A program made the position numbers and the translations under genes. DNA of 64,000 nucleotides, from contig MGPE01000002.1 in assembly GCA_001797335.1 (NCBI GenBank), forward strand, positions 236,938 through 300,937, read 5' to 3'. This DNA is from Deltaproteobacteria bacterium GWA2_38_16. GTDB taxonomy: Bacteria; Bdellovibrionota; JACOXK01; 2-02-FULL-40-11. Each line of letters opens with the position of its first letter. The first letter of the stretch is position 1. The notes beneath the pieces are model-generated. The model saw nothing but the letters and a program-made list of their open reading frames with translations. It did no database searches and had not been told where the DNA came from. Shown in pieces: positions 17,501 through 25,304 of this stretch.

Positions 17501-19774
17501 TTTAATATTTTTACGTAATTGACGAAAAAAACACTCTGAGATGTCTTGAAGAGAAAATTTCCGAGAAACTGTTTTTAGCTCCTCTAAAAAAGGCCGATCC
17601 AAAACTTTTTCAATAAGCTTAATATCCCACTGTTCTTTTCGAGCTGTCCCTCTAAAAACCTCCCCCACCGTACTACGATCCGAAAATCGTTTCCAATTTT
17701 CTAAATATTTTTCGGCCAATTGCTCACTCACTTCCTTTAACTCGGTATCTGGAATGGAAACAGCAGGATTAAATTTTTCAATAGCCGCTTGAAGAGAGGC
17801 TCGTCTTCTTTCAGGAACCCCTAAAAAATCTCTAAAGAAAGGGTCATAAGACACCTCACGTCCCAAAACTTCTCGAATAAGTTCAGGCGCTGGTTTAGCT
17901 CCTCCTTGTCTAAAAATAACCTTCCGATATAGCTTGGCTCGTGGGCCAGAAAAATCATTGATAATGTCTCTGGCAATCGCTCGATCCCACAAATATGTAT
18001 AAAAAGTCCCGGCATATTGAGGGTCCATGAGGTATCCAAATCCGGCTGGAAAATTTTTCCCTACAATATCAGGTATTTGTAAAATTTTCTCATGCAATCT
18101 CAAATAAAGATCTTGAATATCCGGTAAATGTTCAGAATGAACTTCAAAATCAAACAGAGATAAAAATAAAAGCTGCATTTCATATACATGCATTTGGAAT
18201 CGATAGGCTTCGATTAAGTTTTTTTTCAGAACTTCAGGCATTTTTTTTCCACTAATAAAATGTTCAGAGATGTCATCTAAAACCGAAGGATCTAATAAAA
18301 AATATTCAAAGAGCTGTGAAGAAACTTCCAAAAAATCCATTTCAGTCGTCATTCCTGAAAAAGAAGCATGCTTGGCTTCCGTTAATATTTCATGAAGCAC
18401 ATGGCCAAATTCGTGAAAAAAAGTTTGAACATCATCCAAGCTTAAAAGACTAGGCATTTGTTTTTGTGGCTCTGCCAGATTCATGACAATCGCTGCCAGG
18501 GGACGTTGATAAGATCCATCTGGAAGTACTCTACCCTTAATAATTTCAGGAGCTTCTGCCTCAGCATATTGAAACTTTCCTTCCCGAGCATACAAATCTG
18601 TATAAAAATCTCCTAAGTGATATTGAGTAGCACTATCTATAACCTGATAGCGCTTTACTCCGGTTGCCCACACATCGATCTTTTGAACTTCTCTAAATTC
18701 AATACCAAACAACCGAGAACATACTTTAAATGTTCCTTCTACTACCCGCTCTTCAGGAAAATATTCTTGAACAGTTTCAGGATAAAAATGAAATTGCCGT
18801 TCAAATAATTGTCGAGTCAAATAATCTTTTTCCCAGGGTTTAATGGTAGAAGCCGTGGGATCTTTTTCCCGTTTAATAGCCAAAAGCATTTCTTGGGAAT
18901 GCTCATGCCACTCCTTAAGCCTGGATTGAACAATCGTTAAAAAAGTGTGCACACGTTGTGGGCTTTGCGCCATCAATCCATCGGTTTGATATGCCACCCA
19001 ATTTTCGTATCCCAATAAGCGAGCAATACGTAATTTAATTTCCTGAGCCCGTCTTAAAATAGGAATATTTCGGCTGGCTTCCCGATTCATGCGGGCCTCA
19101 TAGAGTCTTTTTCTGGCCGTCTCTAAGGCTGCATTTTCCATAAATGGAATATACTCAGATAACCGTGTACTAACGAGATAGTTCCCACTCGCTGTTTTCC
19201 CTTGAGATTGAATACGATGTCTAAAAGATTTAGGAAGCCCTTCCAGCTCTGCTTCGGAAACTTCAATGGTATCTACATTATCATTAATATTTTTTGAAAA
19301 CTCTGCCTCTAATTCAATAAGCTCCGATCGTAAACGACAAAGCTCCTGGAACTCTTCTCCTACCAATTGTACTCCGCTTTTTTTAAACTTAAGTTCCCAA
19401 ATAGCAATTAACCTCTGATCCTCTACATCTAAGGCAGAAACATCTCCCTTCAAATTTCGCTTAAATGTTTCAAAAGCCTGAAATAAATCTTTTCTTAACA
19501 ATACCTCCGCCTTAAATTGTCGAATAAGTTTTTCCGCTTCTGAAGCTTCATGACGACTCTGGGTATTTACCAAAACATCTTTTAAAAAAAGAAAGCGATT
19601 GGTCCGCTGAGAAAAATCAGCCATGGCTGTTTCCATGTCTTGAAGAGTATTAACTTGATTCAATTCATTCTTGGCTTGAGTGATGGCTTTTTGAACCTCT
19701 GTAATGATTTCTCCCGGTTCAAATTCATAAGGAAGAAAGAAAAACAAACAATAAAAAACAACGAGGCCTTTCAA
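17492..19774 (-). CDS. M3 family oligopeptidase with N-terminal signal sequence
   Basis: 760 residues, thimet-oligopeptidase/Dcp family zinc peptidase. The catalytic motif is FFHEFGHVLHE (H454, E455, H458), with the third ligand E483 in MDFLEVSSQLFEYF, the spacing typical of M3. The downstream substrate-binding Tyr/His segment is visible as FPAGFGYLMDPQYAGTFYTYLW. Cytoplasmic members are common; here a hydrophobic N-terminus (MKGLVVFYCLFFFLP) suggests export to the periplasm or anchoring. Degrades short peptides by family knowledge. It follows the small secreted protein gene at 19836 on the same strand after 61 bp. Confidence 0.88.
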   Translation of the reverse strand: MKGLVVFYCLFFFLPYEFEPGEIITEVQKAITQAKNELNQVNTLQDMETAMADFSQRTNRFLFLKDVLVNTQSRHEASEAEKLIRQFKAEVLLRKDLFQAFETFKRNLKGDVSALDVEDQRLIAIWELKFKKSGVQLVGEEFQELCRLRSELIELEAEFSKNINDNVDTIEVSEAELEGLPKSFRHRIQSQGKTASGNYLVSTRLSEYIPFMENAALETARKRLYEARMNREASRNIPILRRAQEIKLRIARLLGYENWVAYQTDGLMAQSPQRVHTFLTIVQSRLKEWHEHSQEMLLAIKREKDPTASTIKPWEKDYLTRQLFERQFHFYPETVQEYFPEERVVEGTFKVCSRLFGIEFREVQKIDVWATGVKRYQVIDSATQYHLGDFYTDLYAREGKFQYAEAEAPEIIKGRVLPDGSYQRPLAAIVMNLAEPQKQMPSLLSLDDVQTFFHEFGHVLHEILTEAKHASFSGMTTEMDFLEVSSQLFEYFLLDPSVLDDISEHFISGKKMPEVLKKNLIEAYRFQMHVYEMQLLFLSLFDFEVHSEHLPDIQDLYLRLHEKILQIPDIVGKNFPAGFGYLMDPQYAGTFYTYLWDRAIARDIINDFSGPRAKLYRKVIFRQGGAKPAPELIREVLGREVSYDPFFRDFLGVPERRRASLQAAIEKFNPAVSIPDTELKEVSEQLAEKYLENWKRFSDRSTVGEVFRGTARKEQWDIKLIEKVLDRPFLEELKTVSRKFSLQDISECFFRQLRKNIKSV

Positions 19775-19835
19775 AACCCTTCTTTTCTACGGCAAAAAAA
19801 TATCAAAAACAAGCTAAAAATGAACCCAAATTATA

Positions 19836-20237
19836 CTACCGACCAATCGCAGTTATTTCCATGCCTTCAACAAAGATTTGTTCATCTCCTGAATAACGTT
19901 CCATAAATTTAAATTTAAGCTTGGTACATTCTTTAACTTCTCTAAAGATCACTGCTGCTCGTGCTTCCAAATCAAATGAAGGGGTATCAGGATAATATCC
20001 TGTTTCTTCACCATGATTCCTTCTAATTTCATAAATAAATTTATGAAATCCAGAAGAAGGCTTTTGTTTAATATAAATACTTGCTTGTGGGTGAAACACA
20101 TTATTATCTAATCTCAATATGACTCTTTCAAGATTGTTACAGAAAACTGTCTCTGTAATAACGCGATCAGCAAATGTCGATTGCCCAAAACTCATCAGCA
20201 CAAATAGTAAAAAGATAACCCAAAAAATAACTTTCAT
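19836..20237 (-). CDS. Small secreted protein, unknown function
   Basis: 133 residues from the ATG at 20237, which has an AGGAGG ribosome site; an in-frame start nine codons further up is less likely. Signal peptide MKVIFWVIFLLFVLMSFGQSTFA. The mature part is beta-rich with three cysteines (VFCNNLERV, KECTKLK) and several charged strands, and has no recognised domain. Located between tRNA-Ala and the M3 peptidase on the same strand. Confidence 0.6.
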   Translation of the reverse strand: MKVIFWVIFLLFVLMSFGQSTFADRVITETVFCNNLERVILRLDNNVFHPQASIYIKQKPSSGFHKFIYEIRRNHGEETGYYPDTPSFDLEARAAVIFREVKECTKLKFKFMERYSGDEQIFVEGMEITAIGR

Positions 20238-20366
20238 CAGACCTCCTTTATCATCAACGTTCAAAAGTAAAGGTTAACACTTTTATTATACGACAGTTTT
20301 ACGAAAAAAAATAGACCCCATAAAAAATACGAAGAAGGAATACTGATTATTAAAAATTAATTAAAG

Positions 20367-20439
<73 letters not shown>

Positions 20440-20643
20440 ACACTCTGAAATCATTAACAAATATTAGTTTAAACTCCAAGACCATTTTTGGGAGGTCAGT
20501 CATCCATATCTTCTGTGAAATAGTAGATCATTGATCTCATAAACATAACGAGATATTTTAATGGGTATGACAGACTTGGAACAATTTCTTTCTAAAATAA
20601 TAAAGCTCAAACTAAATTCTCCCAGTTGAGTCTAAAATAGTTT

Positions 20644-22593
20644 ATGATGAGAACGGTGAGTAAAACATGGATTAAATTGGTTTTTGCGCTCTTCCTATTG
20701 ATCTCCCATTTTGCATTTGGTCAATCTGTTGAGCTTTTAAAAAAAGCGCTGGAGTATGCCAAACAAAATGAGCATCAAAAGGCCATTGGTGTTTATGAAG
20801 AGGTCTTAAAACAAGATCCTAAAAGTATTCTTGCGCTTCAAGGATTGGGGTTGAGTTATCTCTCTTTAGGTCAATATGAAAAAGGGCTTCCTTTTTTTAA
20901 TCAAGCTTTTAAAATGGATAGAAAAAATCTTACAACCCTTTTTGCGTTGGCAAGGACATATGTGCTTTTAAAACAATACCCGAAAGCCCACTACTACTAT
21001 AAACTTGTTTTAGATATAAACCCCTACCATGTAGAAGCCTATCTTGGAAAAGCAAGGCTGTATCGTGAAAATAACCAGCACCATTTAGCCACTGAAACCT
21101 ATGAAAAAATACTAGAATTCGATCCTTATCAAAAAGAAGCTTTAGGGGAGCTCTCCCATGTTTATTTGGATCGCGATCAAAAAGAAAGAGCACTTAAAAC
21201 AGCCAAAAAATTTTTAGAAATTAATCCCAAGGATGTGGATACGCTTTCAAATATTGGCTCTGTTTATGAAGCTCAAGGCAAGATTAAAGAAGCAATCCAA
21301 TGGTATGAAAAGGCAAAAACAATAGACCCCAAAAATGAAAGAATTCAGGCCAAACTATCGCTTTTGTATGGAGCAACAGATCAAATCGATTATTCACTTG
21401 TTCATCTTCAAAAGGCTTTAGAGCTTCAAGAAGCCAATGTTAAAGACTATATCACACTGGGACGTGCTTACGGATGGCTTTATAGGGTTGATGAGGCTAT
21501 TTTAGTTTTTGAAAAAGCTAGGGCAATGGATCCCAAAAATAAAATGGTATTAAATGAGCTAGCCTCTCTTTATCTTTATAAAGAAAAATGGGATCAGGCT
21601 GAAAATCTTTATAGCCAAGTTTTAGCCCGGTCTCCTAAAAACACAATTGCCTTAGAAGGGATGGAAAAAGTAAAACTTCAAAAAAAGCCTGTTTTTACCT
21701 CTCGGTTTAATTACAAAACTTTTAAAAATAAAAGACCTAATGATCCAGATACAGAGTCTTTTAAATTTGAATATTTAGAAGAACTTGAGTGGAAATTAAA
21801 TCCAAGACATGCTCTTACATTTCTCTACCAAAAAAATCACCACTATCAAAATGATATAGAAAACAATACTAAAGACTATGAGTTTAACCAAGATGTGGCC
21901 TCTCTTAAATACAATGTGTCACTTTCCGACCCTCTGCTTTTTTCGTTCCGGGGCGATTATAACCATTTTGATAACCAAGGCTCAAATACGTATACCATCC
22001 CTGAAGGAGATATCGATCACTTCTCAGCATTTTCTTATCTTTCATTTACAAAAGGGGCTTTTTACAATTTTTTGGCCTGGAAACGTGGGCTTCTTTTAAG
22101 ACTTCTCTCAAGCCCCAATCGACTAGCCGAACATCCCTATTATGACTATAGCAACACCCTGGGTTTAAACATGACTCCAAATTTAGAAACCATTTTTTAT
22201 TATGCGTATACGGATTATAAGCTTTTGAAAGACCAGCATGATGTTGAATCAAGCTTGACCTACAGGCTTCCTTTTTTCAAACAAGTGAAATTAGGCTATA
22301 GTTTTGAGTATTTAAGTGAGCCGATAGAGCGTATTCATACAGCGAGCTTTCGGATTCAAGAGGATTTTTTTAAACACCTCCTTTTTGATTTACTCTACGA
22401 GTTTAAAAGAAATGATAATGATACAGACCAAGGGGTGACCCATAACAACAACGTCAAGGGGAGGCTTTCCTTTCCTCTTTATCAAAAACTTATGTTCCAT
22501 TTTGAAGGAAGGTGGGAATTTGAAAACGGGAAAGACCACGACAAAAACCAAGAATACAGAACCTATATTACGCTCCCATTTGGGATGTTTTAA
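20644..22593 (+). CDS. TPR-repeat protein with C-terminal outer-membrane barrel
   Basis: 649 residues with a signal peptide (KLVFALFLLISHFAFG). Residues about 28-350 are nine or so tetratricopeptide repeats (for example ALQGLGLSYLSLGQYEKGLPFFNQAFKMD; VDTLSNIGSVYEAQGKIKEAIQWYEKAKTIDP). From about 360 the sequence becomes alternating polar/aromatic beta strands (FNYKTFKNKRPND, HALTFLYQKNHHY) and ends in an aromatic residue (TLPFGMF), the usual terminal signal of outer-membrane barrels. The arrangement resembles YaiO-type and exopolysaccharide-export proteins, where the TPR part lies in the periplasm. Its stop is three bases from the convergent stop of the Gly/Asn-repeat gene. Confidence 0.72.
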   Translation: MMRTVSKTWIKLVFALFLLISHFAFGQSVELLKKALEYAKQNEHQKAIGVYEEVLKQDPKSILALQGLGLSYLSLGQYEKGLPFFNQAFKMDRKNLTTLFALARTYVLLKQYPKAHYYYKLVLDINPYHVEAYLGKARLYRENNQHHLATETYEKILEFDPYQKEALGELSHVYLDRDQKERALKTAKKFLEINPKDVDTLSNIGSVYEAQGKIKEAIQWYEKAKTIDPKNERIQAKLSLLYGATDQIDYSLVHLQKALELQEANVKDYITLGRAYGWLYRVDEAILVFEKARAMDPKNKMVLNELASLYLYKEKWDQAENLYSQVLARSPKNTIALEGMEKVKLQKKPVFTSRFNYKTFKNKRPNDPDTESFKFEYLEELEWKLNPRHALTFLYQKNHHYQNDIENNTKDYEFNQDVASLKYNVSLSDPLLFSFRGDYNHFDNQGSNTYTIPEGDIDHFSAFSYLSFTKGAFYNFLAWKRGLLLRLLSSPNRLAEHPYYDYSNTLGLNMTPNLETIFYYAYTDYKLLKDQHDVESSLTYRLPFFKQVKLGYSFEYLSEPIERIHTASFRIQEDFFKHLLFDLLYEFKRNDNDTDQGVTHNNNVKGRLSFPLYQKLMFHFEGRWEFENGKDHDKNQEYRTYITLPFGMF

Positions 22594-22596
22594 ACT

Positions 22597-23229
22597 CTAG
22601 TTATTTTTCCCCTTGCCTTGTCCACCACCAGCGTTTCCACCGCCACCAGCATTTCCACCGCCACCAGCATTTCCACCGCCACCAGCATTTCCACCTGATT
22701 TTTCTTCCGCATTAGCATTTCCACCGCCACCAGCATTTCCACCTGATTTTTCTTCAGATGAACTGACTGTTTTAGCAAGGGTAGATTCTTCTCGTTCTCT
22801 GGCTGATTTATCTGCCAAATTGGCAAGGGATTTTCCGGTATCTGGTGCTGCAAGAGGTGCTTCATTTCTTCCAAAAAGCTTATCTTGGTAAACTGCACGA
22901 AGTTCTTTGGCCAAATCTTCTTGGTTTTCTTGCTTTTGTGCTTGTTCACCTGACGAGATGTCTCGAGAAAATGTGTGAAGGGCTGCCTTCTCTTGAACAC
23001 GCTTATCGGCTCCCCCTTTTGTAAACCCTGGATCCGTACTCCCTTTCTCGCCATAGGCATCCATCACGCTGGATCTTACCTTTTCATGATCAACGGCTTT
23101 TTCTTTTTGGATGGGTGTTGTTGCGATGGCTTCAAGCGCAGCCGTATTTTCTTCGGCATAAGATATCCCCCCTAAAATAAGCACCAACGCCGCAACACCT
23201 ATAAACTTTTTACTCATACATACTTTCAT
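22597..23229 (-). CDS. Secreted protein with C-terminal Gly/Asn repeats
   Basis: 210 residues from the ATG at 23229 (GAGGG lies ahead; a GTG three codons up is possible). Signal peptide cleaved near ISYAEE. Residues to about 150 are charged and helical with no known domain. The last 50 residues are repeats of GGGNAG with two EEKSGGNAG blocks, ending GKGKNN. The other two frames across the repeat give long Pro-rich or Val/Glu-rich ORFs; the signal peptide and ordinary codon use before the repeat support this frame. Such Gly-rich tails occur in adhesive or structural exoproteins; function unknown. Confidence 0.65.
   Translation of the reverse strand: MKVCMSKKFIGVAALVLILGGISYAEENTAALEAIATTPIQKEKAVDHEKVRSSVMDAYGEKGSTDPGFTKGGADKRVQEKAALHTFSRDISSGEQAQKQENQEDLAKELRAVYQDKLFGRNEAPLAAPDTGKSLANLADKSAREREESTLAKTVSSSEEKSGGNAGGGGNANAEEKSGGNAGGGGNAGGGGNAGGGGNAGGGQGKGKNN
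22629..22754 (+). repeat. 18-bp tandem repeat (coding, GGGNAG units)
   Basis: Three adjacent copies of an 18-bp unit (22629-22646, 22647-22664, 22665-22682; consensus CAGCATTTCCACCGCCAC, the first with one mismatch). They are followed by a higher-order repeat in which a 24-base block recurs at 22683 and 22731. The repeat is in frame with the minus-strand gene, each unit encoding six residues, so copy-number change would alter protein length but not frame. Confidence 0.9.
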
Positions 23230-23389
23230 GGCCTTCACCCTCTATTTATATTATACCCCCATTTCTCTTTATTGTCTAAAAAAGATGTCCCACAACCTAT
23301 TGAAATAACTCATATTTTTTATTAATTGAACACAAAATTTTCTTAAGTATTCCAATAGATCAGCCGATAAGATTAAAGGAATGGTAAGC

Positions 23390-24883
23390 ATGAATCATTT
23401 TAAGCTAGGTATTAGATACAAGGTTTTAGGGGTTATGGGGACTTTGACCCTCCTTATCCTTGGCCTGGGGGTTATTTTTGTGCTCTCTTTCAACACCATT
23501 CAAAGCGGTTTTTTAGCGGTGTCAAAAAAATCTTTCCCTTCCTATCAGGCGTTAGATAAACTAAGTAGCGCTTTAAGAGAGAGCAAAAATTGGGCGGTTC
23601 GCTACACCATTGAACAAGATCCCAAAAAACTAGATACCTGGAAAACAAATTATGAAAAGAGTTACCAAAAGGCCAGCGATGCTCTAAAAGCCATTGAAAA
23701 CCTTACCTTTTCCCCTACGGAAAATATTTTAAAAACCGTTAAAGAAAGTTTCACTTTTTACGGCAAAGCCACTCAAGCACTTTTTGATCGGCATGAAGAA
23801 AGGCTTGCCCTTTTTGAGCACAAAAGAGGGTTGCAAGAAGAGTATAGAGCAACTTATCAAGAGATCTTATCACACCTAGAAACCCTCTTACACCTTGAGT
23901 CAAAAAACAGAGCTGACATCGATTTTTTAAAAAGCTTCCTTCAATATACGGAGTCTTTGTATCTGAAACCGATGGTCTCTGATTTAGAAATTCTTTCAGA
24001 AAAAGAGATCAAAGACAAGCTTCAGCAACGAAAAGAGATGTTTCAAAAAAATATAAAAGACTTTGATGAAAAGGCTTCTTATCTTTTGTCTAAAACGACC
24101 GGGTCTTTTAAGAAAACACTTCATGAGGCAAAGGTTAAAAGCTTAACATATCGAAATCTTGTTTTTGGCCAAAGTGGGCTTTCTGAAGTCTATGAAAAAG
24201 ATACGCAAGAACTGCTTTTTGTGTGGAAATCTGTGGAATCGCTCAATGAAAAATATATAAGCGTGAATACCCAAACAGAGGCTTTAGCCACACTTGTTTC
24301 GGCACACCTTGAAAGCTCCATTCAAAAACTTCAAAGCTCCAAAGCCAGATCTTTAAGTATCATCAGCCTTGTATTTGGTTTAAGCTTGCTTCTTTTGGTC
24401 ATTTCTCTTTTTTATGCGTCTCGACACCTTATTTCTCCTATTGAAATGTTAACAACCCATGCCAAAAAGATTGGAGAAGGGGAGTTTGAAATAAAGGTGC
24501 CTGTTCCTAAGACAAACGATGAAATAAGCGAGTTGGCGCAAGCTTTTAATTTTATGTCTGATTACCTCTTTCGGCACAGAGAACAGCTTAAGATTGCAAC
24601 CCAAGAAATTATAAAACTCTATCAACAAAAATCAGCCGAACCCCGAAAGCAAGAAAAGCCCGAAGACTTTGATTTTCCAACCCACATGTCGCACGAATTT
24701 CGTACCGCTCTGGCTGTGATTGAGCAAGGATTAACAAATTTGGATATTCCGACACTTCAAGAAAAGGATCAGAAAAAAATTATGTCAGCCTGCCATCGCG
24801 CTGTATTTCGTCTGTCAGATGTAATTGAAACTTTTTTTGACTTCCCAAAAAAAGAAACGATAGATAAAAAGAAAGTAGCTTAG
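23390..24883 (+). CDS. Membrane sensor with HAMP and HisKA-like helix but no ATPase domain
   Basis: 497 residues from the ATG at 23390 (AAAGGA nine bases ahead; the ATG at 23381 directly abuts that site). Order: membrane helix (about 12-33), a long periplasmic helical region (to about 320), second membrane helix (SLSIISLVFGLSLLLLVISLFYASRHL), HAMP domain (ISPIEMLTTHAKKIGEGEFEIKV), a linker, then MSHEFRTALAVIEQGL, an H-box with the phospho-accepting His (about residue 435) but Ala in place of the usual Pro. The protein ends about 60 residues later, with no N, G1 or G2 boxes, so it cannot bind ATP. The response regulator follows after 8 bp. Confidence 0.8.
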   Translation: MNHFKLGIRYKVLGVMGTLTLLILGLGVIFVLSFNTIQSGFLAVSKKSFPSYQALDKLSSALRESKNWAVRYTIEQDPKKLDTWKTNYEKSYQKASDALKAIENLTFSPTENILKTVKESFTFYGKATQALFDRHEERLALFEHKRGLQEEYRATYQEILSHLETLLHLESKNRADIDFLKSFLQYTESLYLKPMVSDLEILSEKEIKDKLQQRKEMFQKNIKDFDEKASYLLSKTTGSFKKTLHEAKVKSLTYRNLVFGQSGLSEVYEKDTQELLFVWKSVESLNEKYISVNTQTEALATLVSAHLESSIQKLQSSKARSLSIISLVFGLSLLLLVISLFYASRHLISPIEMLTTHAKKIGEGEFEIKVPVPKTNDEISELAQAFNFMSDYLFRHREQLKIATQEIIKLYQQKSAEPRKQEKPEDFDFPTHMSHEFRTALAVIEQGLTNLDIPTLQEKDQKKIMSACHRAVFRLSDVIETFFDFPKKETIDKKKVA

Positions 24884-24891
24884 GAGGAACC

Positions 24892-25260
24892 ATGGGAAAA
24901 CCTACTGTTTTAATTGTTGATGATGAACAAGATTTGGTGATGATGATTAAAATTAAACTGGAATCGGAAGGATTTCGTGTAATTGAAGCCTACGATGGAG
25001 AAGAAGCGCTTGAAAAAGTAAAAGAAAAACCAGATCTTATTCTGTTAGATATCATGATGCCTAAAATGGATGGCCTGCAAGTGTGTGCAAAACTTAAAAA
25101 AGATCCAACGATGCAAAAAATTCCCATCATTATGGTGACCGCCAAAGCTCAAGAAACGGATCAACAGTGGGGTAAAGAATGTGGCGCTGATTCCTATATT
25201 ACAAAACCGTATCAGTTTGATGCGCTCATAAAACAGATCCGGGAGCTTCTTGGTATATAA
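24892..25260 (+). CDS. Single-domain response regulator (CheY-like receiver)
   Basis: 122 residues, a complete receiver domain with all catalytic positions: acidic pair D10-D11, phospho-accepting D53 in LILLDIMMPKMDG, T83 in VTAK and K105 in TKPY. No output domain. The start follows a strong GGAGG site eight bases after the stop of the sensor gene, so the two are co-expressed. Single-domain receivers act by protein-protein contact or as phosphorelay shuttles. The partner sensor lacks a kinase domain, so phosphate would have to come from another kinase. Confidence 0.92.
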   Translation: MGKPTVLIVDDEQDLVMMIKIKLESEGFRVIEAYDGEEALEKVKEKPDLILLDIMMPKMDGLQVCAKLKKDPTMQKIPIIMVTAKAQETDQQWGKECGADSYITKPYQFDALIKQIRELLGI

Positions 25261-25304
25261 CCTACCTGTTTTATAAAGATGTCTATTATGGATCATATGC
25301 CCCT

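Noticed and set aside
22629-22754. Tandem repeat considered as a CRISPR-like array
   Set aside because: Units are contiguous with no spacers, in frame inside a coding region, and no cas gene is nearby. No CRISPR array was seen anywhere in the window.
22613-22891. Plus-strand 92-residue proline-rich ORF (PPAFPP repeats) and a 156-residue minus-strand ORF (22590-23060) across the Gly/Asn repeat
   Set aside because: Both arise because an 18-bp repeat is open in several frames. Neither has a signal peptide or a ribosome site, and only the 22597-23229 frame reads normally on both sides of the repeat.
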